Source of the DNA: Bacillus testis
GTDB lineage: Bacteria > Bacillota > Bacilli > Bacillales > DSM-1321
Direction: 5' to 3'
Length of the DNA stretch: 64,000 nucleotides
NCBI RefSeq assembly: GCF_001243895.1
Contig: NZ_LN851186.1
Location: 2,755,842-2,819,841, forward strand
Part shown: piece after piece, positions 53,956-63,140 of the stretch
Layout of the letters: every line of letters begins with the position of its first letter
Numbering within the stretch: the first letter of the stretch is position 1
Translations under genes and position numbers: made by a program
The notes under the pieces: model-generated
Databases searched by the model: none
Told to the model about the DNA's origin: nothing
Seen by the model: the letters and a program-made list of their open reading frames with translations, nothing else

Positions 53956-54366
53956 TTACATTTCCTGCATGACATCCGGCTCTGTTTTTGTCGATTCAAA
54001 GACCACACCGACAACATGAATGTTCACTTCATCCGCTTCAATTGCTGTCATATTGATGAGAGCTTGGCGGATATTATCCTGAACTTCTTGAGCCACTTTT
54101 GGAATGGATACTCCAAATTTGATCATGCAGTAGATTTCTACTTTGATGCCGTCTTCTGAAAGTTCAACCTTGACGCCTTTACCATGGTTTTTCTTGCCCA
54201 ATTTCTCGACTACACCGGTTGCGAAGTTTCCGCGCATTTGCGCAATCCCTTCTACTTCGGATGCTGCGATCCCGGCAATCACTTCAATGACTTCCGGTGC
54301 AATTTCCACCTTACCCAACGAACTGTTCGTTTGCGTCATTTCCAACATATTGTTTTGTTCAACCAT
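53956..54366 (-). CDS. yqhY: Asp23/Gls24 family protein YqhY
   Basis: A 136-residue Asp23/Gls24 domain protein. GKVEIAPEVIEVIAGIAASEVEG (in two parts) at the start and the IYCMIKFGVSIPKVAQEVQ block are typical. In B. subtilis YqhY lies in the accB-accC operon and loss of it perturbs acetyl-CoA carboxylase activity, so it is thought to tune fatty-acid initiation. The same linkage is kept here, 24 bp after accC. No membrane anchor, so it is cytosolic or peripheral. Confidence 0.93.
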   Translation of the reverse strand: MVEQNNMLEMTQTNSSLGKVEIAPEVIEVIAGIAASEVEGIAQMRGNFATGVVEKLGKKNHGKGVKVELSEDGIKVEIYCMIKFGVSIPKVAQEVQDNIRQALINMTAIEADEVNIHVVGVVFESTKTEPDVMQEM

Positions 54367-54390
54367 TCAACACACCTCCATTTATACTAC

Positions 54391-55746
54391 TCATTCTGAA
54401 TCCATAATATCATGGATTTCAAGGAACTTTGTATTAAAGTTACCACTTACAAAGTCTTCATTTTGAAGTAATTTTAGATGAAACGGAATCGTTGTATGAA
54501 TGCCTTCAACCACAAATTCACTCAGCGCTCTTTTCATGCGGTCGATCGCCTCCTGGCGTGTTTTGCCATAAGTGATGACCTTTGCAATCATACTATCATA
54601 AAAAGGAGGAATCGTATAGCCAGGATATGCCGCAGAGTCAACCCTTACGCCTAAGCCGCCCGGTGGAAGATACATCTGGATCTTGCCTGCGGAAGGCATG
54701 AAATTCTTATAAGGATTTTCCGCATTGATCCGGCATTCAATCGCCCATCCATTAAAAGTAACTTCCTCTTGAGTTAAACAGAGTTTTTCTCCGGATGCAA
54801 CACGTATTTGCTCTTTGATCAAATCCACTCCTGTTACCATCTCAGTAACAGGATGCTCTACTTGGATACGCGTATTCATTTCCATGAAGTAAAATTGCTT
54901 ATTGCGGTAGTCATAGATGAACTCGACTGTCCCTGCGCCTGAATAATCCACAGCAAGGGCTGCTTTAACGGCAGCTTCCCCCATCTTCGCGCGCATATCT
55001 TCATCCAGAACAGGCGACGGCGTTTCCTCAAGCAACTTCTGCAATCTCCGCTGAATGGAGCAATCGCGTTCGCCAAGATGGATAGCATTCCCATGATTAT
55101 CAGCCATAATTTGGATCTCTACATGGCGGAAATCTTCGATATATTTTTCAAGATAGACGCCCGGATTTCCAAACGCGGTCATTGCTTCCTGCTGAGTGAT
55201 GCGGATTCCCTTCACTAGACTGTCAGCATCGCGCGCTACGCGGATCCCTTTTCCTCCTCCGCCGGCCGTTGCTTTAATGATAACAGGATATCCGATCTCA
55301 TCTGCCAGCTGAAGGGCTTCCTCTTCATCCTTGATGATTCCTTCAGAACCCGGCACGATTGGCACGCCGGCTGCTTTCATTGTTTCCCGCGCCACATCTT
55401 TGGTACCCATCTTAGAAATGGCTTCCGGCGACGGCCCAACGAATATAATACTGCACTCTCTGCATAATTCGGCAAAATCGGCATTTTCCGCAAGAAAGCC
55501 GTAACCAGGATGGATGCTATCGCATCCTGTCAATTTGGCTGTACTGATAATATTCATCGTATTAAGGTAACTGTCTTTCGAAAGAGTCGGCCCAATGCAA
55601 TAAGACTCATCTGCCAATTGGACATGCAGAGCATCTCGGTCGGCTTCCGAATAGACAGCAACCGTTTCAATGCCCATTTCTTTACATGCCCTGATAATAC
55701 GTACGGCAATTTCTCCTCTATTCGCAATTAATAGTTTTTTAATCAT
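54391..55746 (-). CDS. accC: Acetyl-CoA carboxylase, biotin carboxylase subunit
   Basis: ATP-grasp enzyme (451 residues) carboxylating the biotin on AccB, the first half of malonyl-CoA synthesis. Motifs: [16 protein letters not shown] at the N terminus, the glycine-rich ATP lid [14 protein letters not shown] (~159-172), the [14 protein letters not shown] catalytic block (~288-301) and RINAENP. It follows accB by 13 bp. In this organism it may also serve propionyl-CoA carboxylation with mmdA, since no other biotin carboxylase is in the window. Confidence 0.97.
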   Translation of the reverse strand: MIKKLLIANRGEIAVRIIRACKEMGIETVAVYSEADRDALHVQLADESYCIGPTLSKDSYLNTMNIISTAKLTGCDSIHPGYGFLAENADFAELCRECSIIFVGPSPEAISKMGTKDVARETMKAAGVPIVPGSEGIIKDEEEALQLADEIGYPVIIKATAGGGGKGIRVARDADSLVKGIRITQQEAMTAFGNPGVYLEKYIEDFRHVEIQIMADNHGNAIHLGERDCSIQRRLQKLLEETPSPVLDEDMRAKMGEAAVKAALAVDYSGAGTVEFIYDYRNKQFYFMEMNTRIQVEHPVTEMVTGVDLIKEQIRVASGEKLCLTQEEVTFNGWAIECRINAENPYKNFMPSAGKIQMYLPPGGLGVRVDSAAYPGYTIPPFYDSMIAKVITYGKTRQEAIDRMKRALSEFVVEGIHTTIPFHLKLLQNEDFVSGNFNTKFLEIHDIMDSE

Positions 55747-55759
55747 ATGTTCCAGCTCC

Positions 55760-56266
55760 TTATTCAGCTTTGACTAAGAATAATGGCTGACCATACTCTA
55801 CCAGTTGGCCGTCTTTCACCAGAATCTCAACAATTTCCCCATTAACTTCTGCAGTGATTTCGTTGAATAGCTTCATTGCTTCCACAATGCAAACTACGCC
55901 TTCTTCGGTTACTTTCATTCCTTTTTGAACATATGGTGCCTCTTCCGGAGATGGAGAACTGTAGAATGTCCCCACCATAGGAGAAATAATTTTATGTAGG
56001 TTTTCGTCTTGTGCAGGAGATGCCTCATTGGCAGGAGCTGCTGGTTGTGATGGTGCGGCTTCTTTCGGCTGGGCTTGTGCAGGCTGTGCCGGAACAACAG
56101 GATTTTCCACTGGAGCTGCCTGGATGATTGGTTGTTGGACGACTGATACTTCATTTGCCGCTTTCTTCATTTTGATTTTTGTCCCATCCTGCTCGAAATT
56201 AAACTCTTGGATACTTGAAGAATCGATTAATTTAATGATTTCTCTGATTTCCTGTACTTTTAACAA
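55760..56266 (-). CDS. accB: Acetyl-CoA carboxylase, biotin carboxyl carrier protein
   Basis: Biotin carrier (168 residues with the preferred start). The N-terminal helical region ([14 protein letters not shown]) binds AccC, a Pro/Ala/Gln-rich linker follows, and the C-terminal biotinyl domain has the EAMKLFNEI motif whose Lys carries biotin. An in-frame ATG at 56281 exists, but a TTG at 56266 has GGGGTG 6 nt upstream and gives ML-KVQEI, lining up exactly with the remembered B. subtilis start. In B. subtilis spoIIIAH is directly upstream; here 5 kb of other genes intervene. Confidence 0.93.
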   Translation of the reverse strand: MLKVQEIREIIKLIDSSSIQEFNFEQDGTKIKMKKAANEVSVVQQPIIQAAPVENPVVPAQPAQAQPKEAAPSQPAAPANEASPAQDENLHKIISPMVGTFYSSPSPEEAPYVQKGMKVTEEGVVCIVEAMKLFNEITAEVNGEIVEILVKDGQLVEYGQPLFLVKAE

Positions 56267-56501
56267 AGTACTGCACCCCATTCCCTAAATTTTTTATGAC
56301 TAACTTCTAATATCATAATATACTGCCAAGTAAAAAGACAATCTCTATCATAGAATTCATACTTTTACTAACTATCATACTCTTTTATGGTGCTTTAGGG
56401 AATATCTTGCACTCTATTATTTTACTTAGATATCTATTAAAATGGATATTATTGTTATAAAATACATAAAAATGTATTTTATTTAAAAGGGAGGGTCTCT
56501 T

Positions 56502-57998
56502 TTGACTCTAGCAGAAATCAAACGAAATGACTTAATCAGGAAGAACAGCCTAATGGTGAAAGCCACTCTACTGTCCGTCATCCTTGCCGCTGCAGTCGAC
56601 GTAATCATGAAGAAAGAAGCACAAACCATTTTATCCATCCTCATTGGAGAGATCATGGGGGTAGGAGTTGTAGCATTCATGCATTACAGCAAGAAATCGA
56701 TTCGATTGATTCCTTATGTCGCCGCATTCATTGTATCGATCGTCATTTTTTTCATTATGGAAAACAGTGTATCCCCGACGGCCATTTTACTGGTCTATTT
56801 TGTATTGGGCACTTGCGCCATCTATCTGGATAAAACCATTTTACGCCTTGGCTTCGCCCTCGGGTTGCTCTTATTGATTTTGTTTACATATCTCCACCAT
56901 GATGTGCTACCCTTCGAGTTGAAAAACTACGTGACTATTTTCCTATTACATACACTTGTCAGCATTCTCCTAGATTTTCAATTGACAATGTCCAGGAAAA
57001 TGGAAAATGACATAACTTCGGTCCAATTGCAGACTGAACATCTCCTAAAACAGCAACAGACGACACAAGGAGTGCTGAAAAACAACACTTCTGTTATATC
57101 ATCCATGATGAATACTGTTTCCTCGAAGAGCGAGGAATATCAAAACCACAGCGACAGCATCGCCCTATCTCTCTCCGACTTGGCAAAAGGGACGCAAGAA
57201 CAGACAAATGCTGTGATCGAACTGCGTGATTCCATTCAAGAAACAAGGAAAATGATTCAAAAATATGCCCATTTATCCAAAAAAATCGCAGAAAATGCAG
57301 TCCAAACAGAACACAGTGCCTACAAAGGCTACGAAACAATCGAGTCGCTTCAAGCAAGAATGATGGTAATCACTTCCCAAGTGGCAGATATCACTTTAAA
57401 GATTGGCATATTAACAAAAGAGGTTGAAGAGGCATCCTCCTACATTTTGACGATCCGCCAAATCGCAAAGCAAACAAATCTATTGGCACTGAACGCATCC
57501 ATTGAAGCTTCCCAGGCAGGAGCAAGCGGGAAAGGTTTCGCAGTTGTGGCTGCTGAAGTTCGAAAACTGGCCGAAACAACGCAAGCAACCGCAGCATTTA
57601 TATCAGACAACCTATCCACCATTGCCGAACAAACCCTTGAAGTACACCAGCGCATCCATGATGCCTCAGAAACAGTTGATGGCAACCAAGTGCTCGCATC
57701 CCAATCAAAAGACCAATTCACAATGATTGTCAGTCAAATCAGCCAGCTGCAAACGGAAATCTCTGAGTCTTATCATTTAATCGAGAACATTCAACAATCC
57801 ACTGTTTTGGTGGACCAGGCAATGGACCAATTCAGCGGTATCTTGGTAGAGGCAAACGCACAGCTTCAAGAAATAACTTCTCTTACTTCCCTGCAGAAGT
57901 CAGAGCAAAAGCTATTGACCAAATCAATCAAGGAGGCGGATAACTCCATAAAAAGCCTGGCCCTCCTGCAGCAGGATGAGTCTTTCATTTTGCATTGA
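56502..57998 (+). CDS. Methyl-accepting protein with polytopic N-terminal membrane domain, no HAMP
   Basis: A 498-residue chemoreceptor-like protein. Residues ~18-165 hold about six transmembrane helices (for example [44 protein letters not shown]) with only short loops, so there is no sizeable outside sensor domain and no HAMP. Residues ~170-490 are the methyl-accepting coiled coil with tip [21 protein letters not shown] membrane-embedded or intracellular signal is likely. Start is a TTG at 56502 with GGGAGG 7 nt before. Divergent from accB; part of an insertion between accB and spoIIIA. Confidence 0.87.
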   Translation: MTLAEIKRNDLIRKNSLMVKATLLSVILAAAVDVIMKKEAQTILSILIGEIMGVGVVAFMHYSKKSIRLIPYVAAFIVSIVIFFIMENSVSPTAILLVYFVLGTCAIYLDKTILRLGFALGLLLLILFTYLHHDVLPFELKNYVTIFLLHTLVSILLDFQLTMSRKMENDITSVQLQTEHLLKQQQTTQGVLKNNTSVISSMMNTVSSKSEEYQNHSDSIALSLSDLAKGTQEQTNAVIELRDSIQETRKMIQKYAHLSKKIAENAVQTEHSAYKGYETIESLQARMMVITSQVADITLKIGILTKEVEEASSYILTIRQIAKQTNLLALNASIEASQAGASGKGFAVVAAEVRKLAETTQATAAFISDNLSTIAEQTLEVHQRIHDASETVDGNQVLASQSKDQFTMIVSQISQLQTEISESYHLIENIQQSTVLVDQAMDQFSGILVEANAQLQEITSLTSLQKSEQKLLTKSIKEADNSIKSLALLQQDESFILH

Positions 57999-58334
57999 AG
58001 CTATGATCATTCAGTCGCCAAAGATTAAATGTGAAAGAAAAGCGGAAGAATACTTTAAGTAACGGCCAATTCCGTCACCACGGGAGATACCGGTTATAAA
58101 ATATGTCAGCACCAATATATTTGTTATCCAACTTTTTTCCCAGACTGGCCTCCATTTTAATGCAGTGTGTTGAATCCTCGTTGCCGTTTGTTAACTGGAT
58201 TTGTCTTTTACCGATCCATTCATTCATGATGAGAGTTTTCCCGCATGTAAATGCACGTAAGAGTATCCCCGTCCAAGCATAAAAAACAATGGCCGTCAAA
58301 ATGACAGCCATTGCTTTTTTACGTTATATTCTGT
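57999..58334. other. 336-bp gap between the membrane chemoreceptor and corA
   Basis: Only a terminator is recognisable (58282-58321). An open minus-strand frame at 58075-58311 begins inside that hairpin and has no ribosome site, so I do not call it. The rest shows no repeat or RNA element. Confidence 0.5.
58282..58321. terminator. Bidirectional terminator downstream of corA
   Basis: Arms CAATGGCCGTCA (58287-58298) and TGACAGCCATTG (58302-58313) pair with one mismatch; A-run on the left and T-run on the right. Confidence 0.85.
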
Positions 58335-59306
58335 TCATAACAACTGCTTCTTTTTGAAATAACGCCACATGCCGATTGTCAGCACAATCAACAAGACCAA
58401 AATCACCACAGTGGTGTACGGCGAATCTTCAAAAGGAAGCGGAACATTCATGCCGAAGAATCCAGTGACGAATGTCAAAGGCAGCATAATGGTCGATATA
58501 AGCGTCAACACATTCAGCTTTTCCGATGACTTGGCGTTAATGATGCTGTAGTACGTATCGAGGGCACTGTTCACCAAATCGCGGTACGTCTCCGTCGCGT
58601 CGACAATCCTTTCGAGATGGTCGATCAAGTCCGTATAGAACGGAAGATTTTCTTCCTGGATATCGAATTTCCATTTGCCGTCAACCGTCAGGAAAATCCG
58701 CCGCTGCGGCAGGATGATTCTCCGGATCAGAATGATGGTCCGTTTCAAAGCCAGGAATTCCTCGGTAACGCCGCGGACTTCTTCATCATAAATTTCATCT
58801 TCGAGCTCATCGATCCGCATGCTGATGCGGTCTAGGATTGGGAAATATTCGTCCGTGATGCCGTCAATCAAGGCATACAGGAGAAAGTCCGCCCCCTTAT
58901 CCAGATACTTGCTGCTTTTGGCACAGATCAGGTCCATTTGCCGCAGCCATTTCAATTTATGCTTATGGATGGTCACCACATAATTGGGCCCGAAGAAGAC
59001 ATTGAGCTCTAATGTCGTAATCTCATTATCGCTTTCTTCATTATACTGCGGGGCATGGAAAACAAAGAATTGGTAATCCTCGTAATTGTCCACCTTAGCC
59101 CGAGGACTGTCATGGAGGCAATCTTCTATGGCGAGTTGGTGAAAATCAAATAGCCGTGCAATCTGATACAGTTCCTGATTGCCGACATCATATAGGTCAA
59201 TCCAAAGCAGGTTATTTGGATTATCCAATTGACGCGTTGCTTCCTGTAAATTGATATTCGTTATAACCTGTTGTTGGTCAGACTGGTACAGATAGGTTTT
59301 TATCAT
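58335..59306 (-). CDS. corA: CorA family magnesium transporter (YfjQ-like)
   Basis: A 323-residue pentameric Mg2+ (or Co2+/Ni2+) channel. The large cytosolic N-terminal domain with a long helix (~150-250) precedes two C-terminal transmembrane helices: VLTLISTIMLPLTFVTGFFGMN carries the GMN selectivity motif (split here), then TTVVILVLLIVLTIGMW. The basic KKKQLL end is the usual cytosolic tail. It lies downstream of an M-box Mg2+ riboswitch and a 37-aa ORF on the same transcript, so it is likely turned off by high Mg2+. The local ribosome site is GAGGTG. Confidence 0.95.
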   Translation of the reverse strand: MIKTYLYQSDQQQVITNINLQEATRQLDNPNNLLWIDLYDVGNQELYQIARLFDFHQLAIEDCLHDSPRAKVDNYEDYQFFVFHAPQYNEESDNEITTLELNVFFGPNYVVTIHKHKLKWLRQMDLICAKSSKYLDKGADFLLYALIDGITDEYFPILDRISMRIDELEDEIYDEEVRGVTEEFLALKRTIILIRRIILPQRRIFLTVDGKWKFDIQEENLPFYTDLIDHLERIVDATETYRDLVNSALDTYYSIINAKSSEKLNVLTLISTIMLPLTFVTGFFGMNVPLPFEDSPYTTVVILVLLIVLTIGMWRYFKKKQLL

Positions 59307-59340
59307 TTATTACACCTCGTTTTCTTAATGTGACGAGGCA

Positions 59341-59454
59341 TCAAAAATCAATGTGAACCCTTTTTAAAGACAAGAGGAACAGGAACACTTTTTGCTGCCT
59401 CATTCTTTCGCCGTATCTCTTTGTCCTTATCGGATTTGGATCGTCAGTGCTCAT
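59341..59454 (-). CDS. 37-aa ORF between the M-box riboswitch and corA
   Basis: ATG at 59454, preceded by GGAGGTGAGGGAAGC (a near-perfect ribosome site), reads MSTDDPNPIRTKRYGERMRQ, then a hydrophobic VFLFLLSL patch and RVHIDF to a TGA at 59341. It starts about 20 nt after the riboswitch terminator and ends 34 nt before corA, so it is co-transcribed only when the terminator is bypassed. It may be a leader peptide or a small protein acting with CorA; I know no family for it. Its ribosome site is stronger than corA's. Confidence 0.55.
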   Translation of the reverse strand: MSTDDPNPIRTKRYGERMRQQKVFLFLLSLKRVHIDF

Positions 59455-59474
59455 GCTTCCCTCACCTCCAAAAT

Positions 59475-59690
59475 GAAAAGCCCCTTTCTTAGAGAAAGGG
59501 GCATATAAGCACAGTCTGCTGTACATGTCTCCCCTTGCCGAGTTTTAGCACTGTATAGCATAGGAAGACCAGCTACATTAAGAAAAACCTTACTCCGATT
59601 TTCCCTGTTGACCCATTGGCGTCTTTCGACGTTTCTGGGCAGCAGCATATCTCTATACAGGAGCCTCACCTAACAGAAGACCTTATTGAA
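59475..59690 (-). ncRNA. M-box (ykoK leader) magnesium riboswitch with terminator
   Basis: On the minus strand the conserved M-box blocks appear in order: GTTAGGTGAGGCTCC (P1/J region, ~59659-59674), GCTGCTGCCCAGA, ACGTCGAAAGACGCCAATGG, GTCAACAGGGAAAAT, GCTATACAGTGCTAAAACTC and GGCAAGGGGAGA (~59524-59535). They are followed by a terminator with arms GCCCCTTTCT (59480-59489) and AGAAAGGGGC (~59492-59501) and a T-rich tail. Mg2+ binding is expected to favour the terminator and shut off the downstream genes. Confidence 0.92.
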
Positions 59691-59698
59691 CTATACTT

Positions 59699-59727
59699 AC
59701 TATAAGAAAAGGATGCATTTCTGTCAA
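59699..59727 (-). promoter_or_regulatory. SigA promoter of the M-box-corA transcript
   Basis: The minus strand has TTGACA (59722-59727), an exact 17-nt spacer and TATAGT (59699-59704), just ahead of the riboswitch. Confidence 0.8.
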
Positions 59728-59765
59728 TCTCCTCTTTTCTTCGAAAACATACATAGACCGGCAGA

Positions 59766-60944
59766 TTAACGGCTTAGCTTCCTTTCCTTCCAAAACATCG
59801 TAATTCCAAGGCCGATCACAAGGATGAAAGCCGAGAAAAAATAAGGAAAATGGATGTCCACATCGAACAGAATTCCGGCAATCGTAGGTCCGGCAATATT
59901 GCCAAGGCTGGTGTATGCCGAATTCATCCCTGCCACAAACCCCTGTTCATTACCTGCCATCTTGGACAGAAAAGTAGTAAGCGCCGGGCGCAGGATATCA
60001 AATGCAAGGAAAATAACGCTTGTCACAAGCAAAATAATCCAAAAATCACCGATGACTGTCGATATCAAAGCAAAAATCGCGCCAATAATTAAACAGAATT
60101 GAATCAATTTCTTTTCGCCGATTGCAAAAACTACTTTTTCAAATAAAAATACTTGAGCAATCACACCCACAATAGAAGAAATGGTAATAATCGTGGCAAT
60201 ATCCTTTGGCGTAAAGCCGAATTTGTGGTCAGAAAACAGACTGAAAACTGTTTCGTAGGCAGATAAGCCGAACGCCAGCACAAAGACAATAATAAAAGCG
60301 ATTAAATAGAACGGTTGGAACGATTTTTTTAGTTCGCCGAAAAAATGGCTATCCTTGCTCTCTTCTGACAGTTTCCTTAACTCTTCTTTTGTAAGCGGCT
60401 CTTTCAAAATGGCAAACGATATCATTGCTGCAACAAAAGCGATGGCAGCCGCAAAGAAAAACGGAGCCCGGACGCCCAATGAGGCAATGAAACCGCCGAC
60501 TCCAGGGCCGATAATGAATCCCGTGGAGATGGCCGCAGAAACATAGCCCATCGCTTTCGGGCGCTCTTCAATCGTTGTGATATCCGCTACGTACGCTGTT
60601 ACACCAGGCATAATAAAAGCGGCACTGATTCCGCCCAGAATGCGGGCAAGGTATAGCACCCATACATTGGTGCCCAAGCCGAAAATCAATTCAGAAAGCG
60701 AAAAAATAAATAACCCTATCACAATGATTTTCTTTCTGCCGATGCTGTCGATCCATCTCCCTGCATATGGGGATATAAGTAACTGCGAAAGCGAAAAGGC
60801 AGCCACCATATACCCCATCGTCTTGCCCGACAAGTGCATTTCTTCCATAAAGGTCGGCATAATGGGAATAATTAACCCGACTCCAAGAAAAACAATGAAA
60901 ATATTAAACAAAAGCATTGTGAATACAAATTTCTGTTTATGCAT
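59766..60944 (-). CDS. Bmr/NorA-like multidrug efflux MFS transporter
   Basis: A 392-residue, 12-helix proton antiporter. Motif A GRWIDSIGRKK between helices 2 and 3, and the antiporter motif C GPGVGGFIA in helix 5, are clear. The stretches HLSGKTMGYMVAAFS and RILGGISAAFIMPGVTAYVA are very close to B. subtilis Bmr as I remember it, so export of cationic drugs or dyes is likely. Monocistronic, upstream of the M-box transcript with no BmrR-type regulator next to it. Part of the accB-spoIIIA insertion. Confidence 0.88.
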   Translation of the reverse strand: MHKQKFVFTMLLFNIFIVFLGVGLIIPIMPTFMEEMHLSGKTMGYMVAAFSLSQLLISPYAGRWIDSIGRKKIIVIGLFIFSLSELIFGLGTNVWVLYLARILGGISAAFIMPGVTAYVADITTIEERPKAMGYVSAAISTGFIIGPGVGGFIASLGVRAPFFFAAAIAFVAAMISFAILKEPLTKEELRKLSEESKDSHFFGELKKSFQPFYLIAFIIVFVLAFGLSAYETVFSLFSDHKFGFTPKDIATIITISSIVGVIAQVFLFEKVVFAIGEKKLIQFCLIIGAIFALISTVIGDFWIILLVTSVIFLAFDILRPALTTFLSKMAGNEQGFVAGMNSAYTSLGNIAGPTIAGILFDVDIHFPYFFSAFILVIGLGITMFWKERKLSR

Positions 60945-61206
60945 AATGTCCTTCTCTTCTCCTCCGTCTCCATCAGATTGATCTATTTTTCAAGCTGTTT
61001 TCACAAGTAACAGGGACATTTAAATACCAGCCCAACTTGCTGGACTTTTTACATATCCGCCCCTTCTTCATTAGACCGGCCTCTCCTTCAAAACAGCCCT
61101 TATACATCTAAACTATCTAAAGCTATCATCGTATCGTCCGGGAAATAAGTCAACTATATTAAATAATAATTCAATTCAAGCCATAAATTCTTCCCAGCTG
61201 CAGACA

Positions 61207-61255
61207 GACAAGGAAAGGCACACCATCCAAATAGAATGGTGTGCCTTTCCTTGTC
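61207..61255. terminator. Perfect 20-bp stem-loop at the end of the spoIIIA operon
   Basis: Arms 61207-61226 and 61236-61255 are perfectly complementary over 20 bp with a 9-nt loop (CCAAATAGA). It sits 7 nt past the spoIIIAH stop. T-runs are weak on both sides, so it may end transcription or protect the mRNA end. The rest of the 60945-61262 gap shows nothing else. Confidence 0.8.
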
Positions 61256-61262
61256 ATATTGC

Positions 61263-61835
61263 TTATTCATTTGGCTGCACGTCGACTGTAATGTCATTTG
61301 CTGTTGGCATTTCGCCGGCGACAAGGCGGAAAATTTCATTGGCTGTTGTCTTGTCATGTTTAGCTGTCTTGATTGATACTTGGACATTATTATCATTATC
61401 TGTGCGGACCAACGCTGCTTTTGTGCCATTCATTCCTTCGATCATCCCTTGCAGCATTTCTTCCTTTTCGCTTCTTGTATTTAACGTGTCGATGGCGTTT
61501 TTCGCTTCATTTCTTTCCTCGGCTGAAAGTTCTGTATTCGATAATTTTGCATTCAGTTCTTCAATTTGCTTGCTGCGTTGGTCTTGGATATCCATTCGTA
61601 CGGTTTCGAATTTTTCATCGCCGGCAGGAACCACTTGTTTGCTGACGCTCTTTTCTTTTGTATCATTTTTAGCCACTGTATTCGTTTGTCCCTCTTTGAC
61701 CACATCTTTTTCTTTTTGGACGGTCGTTGCCATTTCATTTCCTTTTTTCGGCGGCGTCGTCACATAATACACAGACAATACGATTACCAAACTTAACATT
61801 GTTAAAAGCCAAACTGTTTGTTTTTTCAATAACAT
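61263..61835 (-). CDS. spoIIIAH: Stage III sporulation protein AH
   Basis: Mother-cell half of the AH-Q channel joining mother cell and forespore (190 residues). One N-terminal transmembrane helix (VWLLTMLSLVIVLSVYYVTT), a charged linker of ~80 residues, and a C-terminal YscJ/FliF-like ring-forming domain (~90-188) that meets SpoIIQ. Last gene of the spoIIIA operon, 12 bp after spoIIIAG. Confidence 0.95.
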   Translation of the reverse strand: MLLKKQTVWLLTMLSLVIVLSVYYVTTPPKKGNEMATTVQKEKDVVKEGQTNTVAKNDTKEKSVSKQVVPAGDEKFETVRMDIQDQRSKQIEELNAKLSNTELSAEERNEAKNAIDTLNTRSEKEEMLQGMIEGMNGTKAALVRTDNDNNVQVSIKTAKHDKTTANEIFRLVAGEMPTANDITVDVQPNE

Positions 61836-61847
61836 TTTAATTCCTCC

Positions 61848-62516
61848 TTATTTTTTCGGCATGACTGCCACCCGATAACTTGGCACATCCAGCGCTCTCG
61901 TCACGGCTTCGACAATCCACTTTTTCACAGTTATATTTTCAGCGCCTTTAGCGACAATCAAAACGCCTCTAATGGCGGGCTTTTTCGTTTCCTGTACAAG
62001 CGGCACTTCCTTATCGCCATTTTTCAAGATGACCATCTGCTCGTCCTTCGATGTATCATCCACTTTCCGCTTGCCGCCTTCTCGGTCTATCTCTTCTGTA
62101 ATTTGCTGTTTAGCGACATGATTCCTCATATATATTTTTTTCTCGGTGGCATCGACGTTGACGACTACCTTTACATCTTTCACACCGGCTATGTTTTCAA
62201 GAGCTTCCTTGATTTGTGTCTCAAAGCTGCGCTCATAATCAGCTATGGTTACATCTGCCTTATTATTTTTGCTGCCGAATGTCTCTACGTTTTCTGGCTC
62301 GGCGCCAGCAACCGCCGGTAGTGCATCAGCAGAAGAAGCGATGTTGATTCTCTTGGTCAGCATCTCACTGCCCATCATGATCGCCACACCCAAGACAAGA
62401 ACAATTAACATATAGACATAGAGGGAAGGCTTTTTATTCTTTCCTTCATTCCCTGCTTGATCATCTTGATTCGTCCATTTCTTCAGCCATTTAGAAAACG
62501 GGTTCTCACCTTTCAT
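61848..62516 (-). CDS. spoIIIAG: Stage III sporulation protein AG
   Basis: Ring-forming component of the mother cell-forespore channel (222 residues). A cytosolic N terminus (~1-35), one transmembrane helix (LYVYMLIVLVLGVAIMMGS) and a ring-building-motif domain with ALENIAGVKDVKVVVNVDAT. The frame is open to 62561, but AAAGGAGGG ~9 nt before the ATG at 62516 sets the start. That start is 2 nt from the spoIIIAF stop. Confidence 0.94.
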   Translation of the reverse strand: MKGENPFSKWLKKWTNQDDQAGNEGKNKKPSLYVYMLIVLVLGVAIMMGSEMLTKRINIASSADALPAVAGAEPENVETFGSKNNKADVTIADYERSFETQIKEALENIAGVKDVKVVVNVDATEKKIYMRNHVAKQQITEEIDREGGKRKVDDTSKDEQMVILKNGDKEVPLVQETKKPAIRGVLIVAKGAENITVKKWIVEAVTRALDVPSYRVAVMPKK

Positions 62517-62517
62517 T

Positions 62518-63126
62518 CTATGTGTCCCTCCTTTCAAAACCGATTTGGATTTTCGCTTCATCGACTCCCCATTGTTCCCCTAGGAACTGCTTGATTGCTT
62601 CTGAACGGACAGCATTTTCATCTGCCGGATCCTTGTCAGTATCGATATCGACTGGGCGGACAGCTTCTACCGCACCGGACCGGTTAGGGGCCAGTACGAC
62701 TTTGATGCCAGCCAGATCCTTTGGAAGCTGTGGGTTGTCGACCGGCTTTACGGACACGTCTATATGCTTGAATTCGTAATTGTATTGTTTAATCAACTCC
62801 TCTTCTCCTTCTTTCTTTAATTGGACAGCCATTTCATCTAAAATATATGCATTGTTGGCAGCTTGTATTTCTTTTTTCTTGTCGGAGAGCGCTATTTCCA
62901 TCTTATTATTTTCGACAGTGCCTGAACGGGTCGCCTGCGCAAGCAATTCATCAAAATTAGCCGACAACAATTTGAATACAGGAGAAAGCAGCACTGTGAT
63001 CAGCAGCAGGCCGACGACCATCTTTGCATATTTCTGCATGGCGGAGCTGGGCAACAGCATGTCCATCACTGTAGCAAGCAAAATAAAAATGATGATGTTC
63101 TTTATCCAATCAGTCAGAAATTCCAT
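62518..63126 (-). CDS. spoIIIAF: Stage III sporulation protein AF
   Basis: A 202-residue membrane protein of the spoIIIA channel. Two N-terminal helices (IKNIIIFILLATVMDMLLP and MVVGLLLITVLLSPVFKLL) precede a soluble domain similar to ring-building motifs (YNYEFKHIDVSVKPVDN). Located between AE and AG in the standard order. Confidence 0.94.
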   Translation of the reverse strand: MEFLTDWIKNIIIFILLATVMDMLLPSSAMQKYAKMVVGLLLITVLLSPVFKLLSANFDELLAQATRSGTVENNKMEIALSDKKKEIQAANNAYILDEMAVQLKKEGEEELIKQYNYEFKHIDVSVKPVDNPQLPKDLAGIKVVLAPNRSGAVEAVRPVDIDTDKDPADENAVRSEAIKQFLGEQWGVDEAKIQIGFERRDT

Positions 63127-63140
63127 TTGCGTCCATTCAC

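Noticed and set aside
58075-58311. 78-codon minus-strand frame after corA
   Set aside because: Its start lies inside the terminator hairpin at 58282-58321, no ribosome site precedes it, and the composition does not look like a protein family.
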